64,000 nucleotides of DNA from positions 310,001 to 374,000 of the forward strand of contig CAKQQQ010000001.1 of the NCBI GenBank assembly GCA_934271065.1. Reading direction: 5' to 3'. Source of the DNA: an uncultured Clostridia bacterium. GTDB lineage: Bacteria > Bacillota > Clostridia > Christensenellales > Borkfalkiaceae. The notes under the pieces were generated by a model that saw only the letters and a list, made by a program, of their open reading frames with translations, had not been told where the DNA came from and ran no database searches. Position 1 is the first letter of the stretch, and the number at the start of each line of letters is the position of its first letter. The translations under genes and the position numbers were made by a program. Below, piece by piece: positions 35,859-43,680 of this stretch.

Positions 35859-36426
35859 TCTTTTTTACCGAATTGTGATCGCGCATAACCTTATCGACGG
35901 GCTCGCCGCAAATAAACTCGTCCAACGCCGCCGCCGCCGATTCGATCGCCATTTCCATTTCGGGTAAATCTTCTTTTCTTATATCCGACAGAACGTAATC
36001 GATAAGTACGACCGGTCTGTCGGGTTTTATGCCGACTCTGACGCGCGGAAAGTCTTCCGAACCGAGCAACGAAACGACGCTGCGCATTCCGTTATGCGTG
36101 CCTGCCGATCCGCTTGCGCGTATTCTGACCGAGCCGATAGGCAGATCGATATCGTCGTAAGCGACTATCAGATTAGAAGTCGGAACTTTATAGTACGCCG
36201 CCGCGGCGCGTAAACACTCCCCGCTGTTATTCATATACGTCTGCGGTTTGATAAACATAACTTTTTCGCCGTTGACGTTTTTAACGGAATATACGCCGTT
36301 AAAACCGCGCTTTTCAAAAGTTACGCCGTATTTCTCGGCAAGTTTATCGATTACCATAAATCCGACGTTATGCATATTGCGGGAATATTTGGCGTCGGGA
36401 TTCCCTAACCCTGCGACAATAATCAT
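35851..36426 (-). CDS. pth: Peptidyl-tRNA hydrolase
   Basis: A protein of 191 residues. Conserved GLGNPDAKYSRNMHNVGFMVID includes the catalytic His and the substrate-binding Asn; YDDIDLPIGSVRIR and GTHNGMRSV follow. It frees tRNA from dropped-off peptidyl-tRNA. CGGAGAAAATT precedes the ATG. It sits in the prs-pth-mfd order. Confidence 0.96.
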   Translation of the reverse strand: MIIVAGLGNPDAKYSRNMHNVGFMVIDKLAEKYGVTFEKRGFNGVYSVKNVNGEKVMFIKPQTYMNNSGECLRAAAAYYKVPTSNLIVAYDDIDLPIGSVRIRASGSAGTHNGMRSVVSLLGSEDFPRVRVGIKPDRPVVLIDYVLSDIRKEDLPEMEMAIESAAAALDEFICGEPVDKVMRDHNSVKKNA

Positions 36427-36455
36427 AATTTTCTCCGTTAGACGCGCAAAAGGTT

Positions 36456-36484
36456 AAAAACCGCGACGGAATAACCGACGCGGT
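36456..36484 (-). terminator. prs terminator
   Basis: Hairpin ACCGCGTCGG / CCGTCGCGGT on the minus strand, followed by TTTTTAA. Confidence 0.75.
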
Positions 36485-36500
36485 CGCTTTAAGTTTAATT

Positions 36501-37451
36501 TCAGTTATCGTATATCTCGGACATCTTTTTGTCAAGATAAATGTTTTCGATAGCGGTGGCGAAGAGCCTTGCGACGGACAAAACCTGTATCTTGTCTATC
36601 TTCTTCTCTTCGGTAAGCGGAATGGTATCGAGCACCACGAGTTTTGAAATGTGCGAATCGCGTATTCTGTCGATTGCGGGGCCGCTCAACACCGCGTGCG
36701 AGCAACACGCGTAAATTTCTTTCGCTCCGTTATTGAACAAGGCTTCCGCGCCCTGACAGATAGTACCTGCGGTGTCTATCATATCGTCGACTATAAGGCA
36801 TTTTTTGCCGGCAACATCGCCGATTACGTTCATAACTTCGATTTGGTTTGCCTTAGGTCTTCTCTTATCGACTATCGCCATCGGGCAATTAAGTTTCGTT
36901 GCCACGTTTCTCGCTCTCGAAACGGAACCCACGTCGGGGGATACGACCATAAAGTCGTCGTCAACGAATTTTTTGAAGTATTTATAAAGGATAGGTCCGC
37001 CGAGAAGATGATCGACGGGAATATCGAAGAACCCCTGAATCTGCGCCGCGTGAAGATCCATCGTAAGAACCCTGTCCGCGCCGGCGGAAGTAATAATGTC
37101 CGCTACGAGTTTCGCGGTTATCGGATCGCGTGAGCGAGCCTTTCTGTCCTGTCTCGCATATCCGAAATAAGGAATAACCGCAGTAATTCTGCCTGCAGAA
37201 GCGCGACGCGCCGCGTCAATCATTATAAGAAGTTCCATAAGATTCTCGTTGACGGGAGAACAGGTGGACTGAATAATGAATACGTCTCTTCCTCTTACGG
37301 TTTCGCTTAAATGTACGCTCGTTTCGCCGTCGGAAAAATGCCCGACTTCTACGTCGCTGAGCGGAATTTTAAGTTCTTTGGCAATCGCCTCGGCTAACGC
37401 CTTATTCGAATTACCCGCGAAAAGTTTTATCTCTGTGCTGTGTGTTATCAT
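36501..37451 (-). CDS. prs: Ribose-phosphate pyrophosphokinase
   Basis: A protein of 316 residues, the class I length. Motifs: FSDGETSVHLSETVRGRDVFI, DLHAAQIQGFFDIPVDHL, and the PRPP loop LIVDDMIDTAGTI. It makes PRPP for nucleotide, His and Trp synthesis. CGGAGGAAGTA precedes the ATG. It has its own promoter and terminator. Confidence 0.97.
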   Translation of the reverse strand: MITHSTEIKLFAGNSNKALAEAIAKELKIPLSDVEVGHFSDGETSVHLSETVRGRDVFIIQSTCSPVNENLMELLIMIDAARRASAGRITAVIPYFGYARQDRKARSRDPITAKLVADIITSAGADRVLTMDLHAAQIQGFFDIPVDHLLGGPILYKYFKKFVDDDFMVVSPDVGSVSRARNVATKLNCPMAIVDKRRPKANQIEVMNVIGDVAGKKCLIVDDMIDTAGTICQGAEALFNNGAKEIYACCSHAVLSGPAIDRIRDSHISKLVVLDTIPLTEEKKIDKIQVLSVARLFATAIENIYLDKKMSEIYDN

Positions 37452-37496
37452 TACTTCCTCCGCGTACGCTACCGAAAGTAGCCTGTATTCTTTTAT

Positions 37497-37525
37497 ATTA
37501 TATAGGTCTTTGTAAATTTAATCAA
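37497..37525 (-). promoter_or_regulatory. prs promoter
   Basis: On the minus strand TTGATT (37520-37525), 17-base spacer, TATAAT (37497-37502). Confidence 0.8.
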
Positions 37526-37565
37526 GCGTTTTACCGACCGATTTTTATTTTTTTATCTTTCGCAA

Positions 37566-37592
37566 TAAAAAAGATAACCGCAAGCGATTATC
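37566..37592 (-). terminator. Terminator of the mtnN-tadA operon
   Basis: Hairpin GATAATCGC / GCGGTTATC on the minus strand, followed by TTTTTTATT. It overlaps the last bases of tadA. Confidence 0.75.
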
Positions 37593-38037
37593 GACGCGAT
37601 CTGAAAAATTCCTTTATAAGTCCGGAGCATTCTTTTTCCATTATTCCGCCTTCGTATTCAACGACGTGGTTAAGTCCGCTTTCCGACAGAATATTGAATT
37701 TGCTTACCACGCCGCCGCCTTTTTTTTCGTACGCGCCGAAGTATACTTTTTTAATTCTCGCGTTGGCAATCGCGCCGGCGCACATCGCGCACGGTTCAAG
37801 GGTTACGAACATTTCCGCTTCGTCAAGTCGCCAATCGCCGACTTTTTTGCACGCCTTTTCTATCGCGAGAATTTCGGCGTGAGCGGTCGCAAGTCGCTTG
37901 GTCTGCCTTAAATTGTGCGCTCTTGCAAATATTTTGCCGTTTAATACGATTACGCAACCTATCGGCACTTCTTCCTTTTTTTCGGCTTTTTTCGCTTCCG
38001 CCAACGCGGCGGTCATAAACTTTTCGTTTTCGGTCAT
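37588..38037 (-). CDS. tadA: tRNA-specific adenosine deaminase TadA
   Basis: A protein of 149 residues. Zinc motifs HAEILAIEKA and PCAMCAGAI hold the His, two Cys and catalytic Glu. It converts A34 to inosine in tRNA-Arg(ACG). The window also contains a tRNA-Leu with an AAG anticodon, a possible second substrate. It overlaps rlmH by 4 bases and ends the operon. Confidence 0.94.
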   Translation of the reverse strand: MTENEKFMTAALAEAKKAEKKEEVPIGCVIVLNGKIFARAHNLRQTKRLATAHAEILAIEKACKKVGDWRLDEAEMFVTLEPCAMCAGAIANARIKKVYFGAYEKKGGGVVSKFNILSESGLNHVVEYEGGIMEKECSGLIKEFFRSRR

Positions 38038-38507
38038 TTGTGATATTCCTTACCGCTGATTATAGTAAAAGCCCTGTATATCTGTTCGCAGACGATAACC
38101 CGCGTAAGCATGTGCGGAAACGTCATATCGGAAAGCGATATTCTTTCTTTACACGCGCCTTTGATCTTATCGCGCAATCCGTAAGAACCGCCTATTATAA
38201 AGGAAATTTCGCTCTCCCCTTTGTCGGCAAGCCTTTTAATTTTTTGCGCCAGACCTTCGGAAGAGATCTTATCGCCCTCAACCGCAAACGCTACGCAATA
38301 CCCGCTCATCGCCGAAGATATTCTTTCGCCTTCAACGTCGAGAATTTTCTTTATCGACGCATCGTCGCACTTGGAATAATTTTCCTCTTTGACTTCGACA
38401 ATCTCGAATTTACAAAACGCGCCGAGTCGTTTCGCGTACTCCGCTATCGCGTTCCTGAAATATTCTTCTTTTACTTTGCCTACGGCTATCAATTTGATTT
38501 TTATCAT
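38034..38507 (-). CDS. rlmH: 23S rRNA (pseudouridine-1915-N3) methyltransferase RlmH
   Basis: A protein of 157 residues, standard length, SPOUT fold. Signature FIIGGSYGLRDKIK, SLSDMTFPHMLTRVIVCEQIYRAFTI and the C-terminal GKEYHK. It methylates helix 69 of 23S rRNA. It overlaps genes on both sides by 4 bases. Confidence 0.97.
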   Translation of the reverse strand: MIKIKLIAVGKVKEEYFRNAIAEYAKRLGAFCKFEIVEVKEENYSKCDDASIKKILDVEGERISSAMSGYCVAFAVEGDKISSEGLAQKIKRLADKGESEISFIIGGSYGLRDKIKGACKERISLSDMTFPHMLTRVIVCEQIYRAFTIISGKEYHK

Positions 38508-39424
38508 AATAATCCGCTAACCCACACTATTAAACAAAGCGCGAAACCCGCCAAGCCGTACAATAAAAACTTCTTCATACCGCCGTTTTCCGAAGTAACG
38601 TTCCTTTTCCGCAAATCGTCAACGCATATTATTACGAACGCCGCGAACGCGAGCAGCCCCGTTACCGTCAGCAAGACGTTTACCGGCGGCGGAACGACGA
38701 TCTCCCCCGCGCCGAAATAACTGACGTTTATGATAATAAAATTATTAAGAAAGTGCGCCGCGCACGACGGAAATACCGACCCCGACGAAAGAGCGAGCAA
38801 CGCAAAAGTAAACCCTACGACAAACTGATACGGCGTTTGCGCCGGATTCATATGAAAAACCGAAAACGCAAACCCCGTAACGAGCGCGGTCGGTATGGGC
38901 TTGACGCCGTCCAACCCGCCGAGAAGCGCGCCCCGAAAGGCAAACTCTTCAAACGCCGCGGGTAAAACGCAGACGCATAATACGGTTAAACAATAATTCA
39001 GCGGCGTAAGCGACGGTAAAACGGTTTCGACCGGTTTATATCCGACGTGCTTTACAAGAAAGTTTATAAAAGTTTCGTTTAATCCCGAAAGCCCCGTTAC
39101 GCAGGCAAACAAGGCAAGTAACGCGAAAAGATAATACTTAGGAGTCGCCTTGTTTAATTTAAGCGCGCTTTTCCGATCGATTTTCGCTACGCCGAGATAT
39201 ACTGCGGTAACCGCGCAAAGTATTATCGAACCGAGCGAAAACGATAAATACGAATAAACGTCGCTTTTATAAAAAGCGTTGTTACCGTCGTTTTCCCCGA
39301 ATATCGCGATAAAAAGAGACGAGACCAAAAGATTAACGATTATAACGCTCGTCGAAATAACGGAAAAATATGCGCCGGAATCGGCAGCGGTCATTTTCCT
39401 TTTTTCGTCAATCGCCTGTCGCAT
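38504..39424 (-). CDS. CPBP-family intramembrane metalloprotease
   Basis: A protein of 306 residues with about eight membrane segments. The abortive-infection/CAAX protease motifs are complete: EEFAFRGALLG (EExxxR), FSVFHMNP (FxxxH) and HFLNNFI. Such proteins process prenylated or peptide substrates in eukaryotes and bacteriocin systems; the role here is unknown. It is nested by overlaps between the AroA-AroE gene and rlmH. An alternative start a few codons in (MTAADSG) is possible. Confidence 0.88.
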   Translation of the reverse strand: MRQAIDEKRKMTAADSGAYFSVISTSVIIVNLLVSSLFIAIFGENDGNNAFYKSDVYSYLSFSLGSIILCAVTAVYLGVAKIDRKSALKLNKATPKYYLFALLALFACVTGLSGLNETFINFLVKHVGYKPVETVLPSLTPLNYCLTVLCVCVLPAAFEEFAFRGALLGGLDGVKPIPTALVTGFAFSVFHMNPAQTPYQFVVGFTFALLALSSGSVFPSCAAHFLNNFIIINVSYFGAGEIVVPPPVNVLLTVTGLLAFAAFVIICVDDLRKRNVTSENGGMKKFLLYGLAGFALCLIVWVSGLL

Positions 39425-41492
39425 CCGACTTTTTCTCCTCGAAAAACAAATCGCACATACTGAACGCCTTTTGCTCGTAACGTTCTTTTCCGACGAACGC
39501 GCACGCGGCGTAATACGCTCTGATAAACGTCATTTCTTCGCCGCCGATAACCCTTACGCCGAGAAGTTTTGCTGCTTCCGCCATAGGCGAGCTTTCGCCG
39601 ATGGCAGTTAAATCAACGAACGCTTCGCAGTTTTTAAGCGGAGACGCGTCTTCGGAATCGATTTTCATTTTCTCCGTTCTGTACACGGTGTTGACGACGT
39701 AATCGTATCGCGCCTTTCCGGATATTTTGCCGAGAACGTAAGCGGCAAGTTTCGACCTTTTAACGTATTCGGCAGTTTGTTTTTCGGCAACGTCGTACAC
39801 GTCTACTCTTACGCCGCGCGTCAATAAGGCGCAAACTATACCCCTGCCGAGACCGCCGCACCCGAGAACGAGCGCTCTTTTATCGTTCAACTGTTCGCCT
39901 TGCTTTTTCATAGCGGCTATAAACGCTTCGCCTTCGGTATAATATCCCGATCCGCCCCTTACGACGTTTGCGCCGCGCGCAAGTTTTGCAATGCCTTTCA
40001 ACGTATACAGTCTTCGGGACAACTCTCCGACGTAAGGCGGAAAGACAACGTATCCGTCGTAATTTTTTAATTCCGACACTATTTTTCTGTAATTATCGCC
40101 TACGGGGTAAACCGCCGTTACCGAAGTCGTGAAAACTCCGGTCATATTTACTGCCTGCGCGTACGTCTCTTCGATTTCGCTTGAATGTCCGCGCCTAGCG
40201 ACTATCACAAGAGAGTTTTTAACAAACTCATCGAAAAACGCTCTATCGGCGTCCGATTCGACGAAATCTTCGTCCGCTTCGCCGCCGTTTACGGACGCAG
40301 TCAACGCCACCGCGGCTGCGGACGTAATAAAGGGATACCCGCACGACGCGACGAAGCCGCCGTCGTAAGACTCGACGCCCGTTATCACTATTCCGCCCTT
40401 ATATCGACGGCACTTACCGCCGACGGAAAGAATGGCGCGCGCAATGGCGTCAAGATAATCGCCGATTTTAATTCCGCCCGAATATACCGCGCCGAGTTCG
40501 TCGTCTTTACCTACGGAAATAACGCTTTCGCCTTCCGCAAGCCCCATCAAAAACGCTATCAACGGCAGTTCGTCGATCATTCTCGACGCTTCTTCTTTCA
40601 GAACGTGAGTTGCTTTTAATTTACTTTTCCGCGCTACGATATCCGCCGTTTTTTCTCCGCTCAGATCGGCTTTCGGTTCGACGCCGATATTCGCGCCCAT
40701 ACGCGAAATTACGTTCAGCGCGGTCGTTCTGGTAGGGTTTACGTTTACGTTATGACAAACGACCTTGCCGAGCAAGACGCCAAGAGCAAGATAATGAATC
40801 GCCCAGGTAAAATCGCGGCTGACCGAAATTTTACAACCGGTAAGTTCTTTAACCCCAAGATCGACCGTTTTACCGCCGTCCTTAAACGTAATATCCGCGC
40901 CCATCTGTTCAAGCAATATCTCGGCGTGATTGCGCGAAAGATATTTTTCTCTTATAACCGCCCTGACTCCGCCGACGGCAGCCGCAAACAAAATCGTCGC
41001 TTTTACCTGCGAATTTCCGTCGTTTATCTCGTAATCTATCGGTCTTACGCCGCCACTTTCAACGAGAATGGGCGCGGAAACGTAATTCGTAAGCGCGACG
41101 GTCGCGCCCATTTTTTCAAGCGGTTCTTTAATTTCGCGCATCGACTGCTGATTAAGATATTTCCCGCCGGTAAGAACGGTTCTTCCGCCCGCGCCTGCCG
41201 CCGCGCCGCAAATAAAACGCATAGCGGCAGCGTTGTTTCCGCAATCTATTTTCGGCGCGTCGGATAACTTTTTAGGGCTTTTGATTTCGATATATTCTTT
41301 TTTTACCGAAACCTTTGCGCCGAGCCGTTTAACGCACGCAATCATCGTAAGCGTGTCCTGACAGATATACGGATTTATTATCGTCGTTTTCCCTTTCGCA
41401 ATTGCGCCGAGCATAATTGCCCTGTGAGTTATCGATTTATCGGGCGGAACCGCGTATTCGCCGTATAAATTTTCTCTCGGAAAAATTTTCAT
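39408..41492 (-). CDS. EPSP synthase-like / shikimate dehydrogenase-like fusion protein with altered active sites
   Basis: 694 residues in one unbroken frame. Residues 1-425 are AroA-like: PDKSITHR (Lys19, Ser20, Arg24), NSQVKA, NVNPTRTTAL and IDELPLIAFL are kept. The later ligand motifs are not: LRVKESDR reads VGKDDELGAVYSG, DHRIAMA reads SCGYPFITSAAA, and the Lys-containing SYPxFF region reads ESDADRAFF. Residues from about 430 are AroE-like, with NAD(P) loop VLGCGGLGRGI, but NVTxPxK reads VVFPPYV and NTDxxG reads YYTEGE. Both domains may have lost normal catalysis. No other shikimate gene is visible. GAGAG precedes the ATG. Confidence 0.82.
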   Translation of the reverse strand: MKIFPRENLYGEYAVPPDKSITHRAIMLGAIAKGKTTIINPYICQDTLTMIACVKRLGAKVSVKKEYIEIKSPKKLSDAPKIDCGNNAAAMRFICGAAAGAGGRTVLTGGKYLNQQSMREIKEPLEKMGATVALTNYVSAPILVESGGVRPIDYEINDGNSQVKATILFAAAVGGVRAVIREKYLSRNHAEILLEQMGADITFKDGGKTVDLGVKELTGCKISVSRDFTWAIHYLALGVLLGKVVCHNVNVNPTRTTALNVISRMGANIGVEPKADLSGEKTADIVARKSKLKATHVLKEEASRMIDELPLIAFLMGLAEGESVISVGKDDELGAVYSGGIKIGDYLDAIARAILSVGGKCRRYKGGIVITGVESYDGGFVASCGYPFITSAAAVALTASVNGGEADEDFVESDADRAFFDEFVKNSLVIVARRGHSSEIEETYAQAVNMTGVFTTSVTAVYPVGDNYRKIVSELKNYDGYVVFPPYVGELSRRLYTLKGIAKLARGANVVRGGSGYYTEGEAFIAAMKKQGEQLNDKRALVLGCGGLGRGIVCALLTRGVRVDVYDVAEKQTAEYVKRSKLAAYVLGKISGKARYDYVVNTVYRTEKMKIDSEDASPLKNCEAFVDLTAIGESSPMAEAAKLLGVRVIGGEEMTFIRAYYAACAFVGKERYEQKAFSMCDLFFEEKKSDATGD

Positions 41493-41496
41493 TTAT

Positions 41497-42276
41497 TCAT
41501 CTCTCGTTATATAACTTTTTAATTTCGTCAATTTTTGCTTTCGCGGACTCGTAACCCGCAAGGTACATCGCGTCGAATTTACCGATCGACGCAGACGAAA
41601 ACCGTTCGAGTTCGGGTTCGATGATTACTGCGGAATTTTCATAACAAGCCTTACTCCGCACGCTATATTCAACGCCGTTTTCGGGATAGACTTCGTCTAA
41701 AATGCGCTTGATTTCGTAATTGTCGTCTTTACCCTTACCGAGATTTATCGAAACGACCTTATCCGCGCCGAGCCTTTTTACGACGTTAGCGGGAACGGAA
41801 TTGACGAACGCCCCGTCGATAAGCCTTACGCCGTTTCTCGTAATCGCGCCGAAAACCGGTTGAATCGAACACGAAGCGGCGACAGCCGACGCAAGATCTC
41901 CGTCAGAAATATCGACTTCTTCGCCGTCGTCGAGATTGGTGGCGACGGCGCAAAACGGTTTTTTCAAATCGCTAAACTCCGCGCCGCCGAATATACGCGA
42001 CAATCCTTCGCCGAGCGACCTTACGCCTGCGGCGACGAACAGAAAGCGTTTCGGATCGGACAGCCCCGTTTCCTTTACGAGATTAGCCATATCGTCGGCG
42101 GAATAACCTTTTGCGTACAACGCCCCGACGACGCTGCCTATACTCGTGCCGGCAACGTAATCGAAAGTAATATTATTTTCTTCAAACGCTTTAAGCGCGC
42201 CTATGTGCGCCGCGCCTTTCGCTCCGCCGCTGCCGAGTGCCAAACCCAGCCCGCGACTTTTTTGTGAAAAACTCAT
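41497..42276 (-). CDS. Patatin-like phospholipase (RssA family)
   Basis: About 259 residues from the ATG at 42276. Motifs: oxyanion hole LGSGGAKGAAHIG, nucleophile elbow GTSIG, and the catalytic Asp in LIDGAFVNSVP. The Ser-Asp dyad is intact. Members are lipid acyl hydrolases at the membrane or in the cytoplasm; the substrate is unknown. Upstream in-frame starts (ATG 42288, TTG 42318) are possible, and no convincing Shine-Dalgarno site decides. It lies between mtnN and the AroA-AroE gene in one operon. Confidence 0.88.
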   Translation of the reverse strand: MSFSQKSRGLGLALGSGGAKGAAHIGALKAFEENNITFDYVAGTSIGSVVGALYAKGYSADDMANLVKETGLSDPKRFLFVAAGVRSLGEGLSRIFGGAEFSDLKKPFCAVATNLDDGEEVDISDGDLASAVAASCSIQPVFGAITRNGVRLIDGAFVNSVPANVVKRLGADKVVSINLGKGKDDNYEIKRILDEVYPENGVEYSVRSKACYENSAVIIEPELERFSSASIGKFDAMYLAGYESAKAKIDEIKKLYNER

Positions 42277-42301
42277 CCTGTACACCATATCGTAAACCGT
42301 A

Positions 42302-42982
42302 TCACACGCACTCGGCAAATTTTACGAGAAAGTCAACGTATCGTTTAGTCGCTTCGCGCACCGTGGTAACGTAATCGCTCGCTCCGCCTTCCCCGTCGGA
42401 AACCGCTTTCACCATAAGCACGGGAACGCCGTTTGCGTCCGCTGTCAGCAACACGCCCGCAGACTCCATATCGCAAACGCTTGCCCCGAACGTTGCGGCA
42501 AGATATCTCTTTTTTTCCGCGTCGGCTATAAATTTATCGCCCGACGCGCAAATTACGCTTTTTGCGTCGGGGATGATTTCGCTTGCTTTTTTAAGCAGAC
42601 GTTCGTCCGTTTTAACGACTGCGGTCGGATATTCGAGATACCTTCCGATTTCCGTACCGTCGATCGCGGACGTGTCGAAGTCGTAATGAACGACGCCGCC
42701 GACCAGCACTACCGTTTTAAGACCTAAACCGCTTAAAAGACTTCCGCAAACGCCGAAATTTATTATTACGTCGGGAGAATACGCGGTTATTAAATATTGC
42801 GTTGCGGCGGCGGCGCGAATTTCTCCCACTCCGCTGTTTACCGCTATTATTCGCTTATTAGCCGCGCTAAACTCCGTAACGCCGAAATTGCCCGTCGATT
42901 TTCTTTTAATTTTTACGTCGAGTTTCTCAAGTAAAGGCAAAATTTCCTTTTCGAGAGCAACTACCATTCCTATTGTTTTCAT
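42302..42982 (-). CDS. mtnN: 5'-methylthioadenosine/S-adenosylhomocysteine nucleosidase
   Basis: A protein of 226 residues. Catalytic positions are kept: Glu in VALEKEI, Glu in VCDMESAGV and Asp in KAVSDGEGG. It cleaves adenine from MTA and SAH, by-products of SAM use. AAGGACGTACTT precedes the ATG. It is the first gene of the six-gene operon down to tadA and divergent from the amidotransferase. Confidence 0.94.
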   Translation of the reverse strand: MKTIGMVVALEKEILPLLEKLDVKIKRKSTGNFGVTEFSAANKRIIAVNSGVGEIRAAAATQYLITAYSPDVIINFGVCGSLLSGLGLKTVVLVGGVVHYDFDTSAIDGTEIGRYLEYPTAVVKTDERLLKKASEIIPDAKSVICASGDKFIADAEKKRYLAATFGASVCDMESAGVLLTADANGVPVLMVKAVSDGEGGASDYVTTVREATKRYVDFLVKFAECV

Positions 42983-43018
42983 AAGTACGTCCTTGCGGAA
43001 ATTTTAGTATAATATATT

Positions 43019-43636
43019 ATGAGTAAAATTCTCGTTTTTTCAAGTAACCCGCCGAAAAGTTACGTTAACGCGCTTGATTTTGTCAAACTAAAATACGATT
43101 GTCTGTTCGCGCCGACGGATTTTTCGCCCTACGACGGTCTGTTATTAACGGGCGGCGGCGACGTTCTGCCTGCGTTTTATAACGGAGATTTACCGGGTAA
43201 AAACGTCAACGTGTTGCGCGACGCGGCGGAATTTAACGCCGTAAAATATTTTACCGAAAAAGGATTACCTATTCTCGGTGTATGCCGCGGGGCGCAAATT
43301 CTTAACGTATATTTCGGCGGTAAATTAAACGTCGTAGACGGACATACGAGCAATCGCGGCGACGTTTATCACGAAGTCGAATCGGTCGGACGAGAAATTA
43401 AATTTCCGCTTGAAATCGTAAATTCCGCGCACAGACAATCTTGCCGTCCGCTTGCAGAAAACGCAAAGCCGCAACTCGTCGCGAACGACGGAGTTATAGA
43501 AGCGTTTACGATAAATTCCGCAATAATAGCCGTACAATTCCACCCGGAAAGAATGGGGGTTGCCGCCATAACCGCCGTTTACGGCAAGTTTGCCGAAATG
43601 GTTAGCCGAGTGAGATTCGAATCCATCAAGCCTTAA
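43019..43636 (+). CDS. Class I glutamine amidotransferase, gamma-glutamyl-GABA hydrolase-like
   Basis: A protein of 205 residues, C26 peptidase type. Catalytic Cys in LGVCRGAQILNVYFGG, His-Glu in VQFHPER, and YDGLLLTGGGDVLP near the N terminus. Members hydrolyse gamma-glutamyl amides such as gamma-Glu-GABA. It is shorter than PuuD (about 250). The last 11 residues are encoded inside a repeat element, so the natural C terminus may have been replaced. The -10 box TATAAT (43008-43013) ends 5 bases before the ATG, and no Shine-Dalgarno site is present. Confidence 0.87.
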   Translation: MSKILVFSSNPPKSYVNALDFVKLKYDCLFAPTDFSPYDGLLLTGGGDVLPAFYNGDLPGKNVNVLRDAAEFNAVKYFTEKGLPILGVCRGAQILNVYFGGKLNVVDGHTSNRGDVYHEVESVGREIKFPLEIVNSAHRQSCRPLAENAKPQLVANDGVIEAFTINSAIIAVQFHPERMGVAAITAVYGKFAEMVSRVRFESIKP

Positions 43637-43680
43637 GGTCGTCTTTTTTGCATATTTATGCAAATTCTCGCTCGGCTAAC
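43601..43680. repeat. Inverted-repeat element with a T-loop-like core (copy A)
   Basis: Ends GTTAGCCGAGTGAG (43601-43614) and CTCGCTCGGCTAAC (43667-43680) are complementary at 13 of 14 positions. The left part includes GAGATTCGAATCC, which resembles a tRNA T arm read backwards. The left 39 bases match copy B at 63403-63442 closely. It covers the end of the amidotransferase gene and the end of rho. It does not fold as a proper tRNA. Confidence 0.6.

Noticed and set aside
38504..39424. CPBP protease considered as part of a defence or bacteriocin immunity locus.
   Set aside because: It is embedded by 4-16 base overlaps in a housekeeping operon, with no toxin or peptide gene nearby.
43601..43680. 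Inverted repeat considered as a functional tRNA gene on the minus strand.
   Set aside because: The T-stem does not pair, no seven-base anticodon loop or D arm can be drawn, and the element overlaps two genes.
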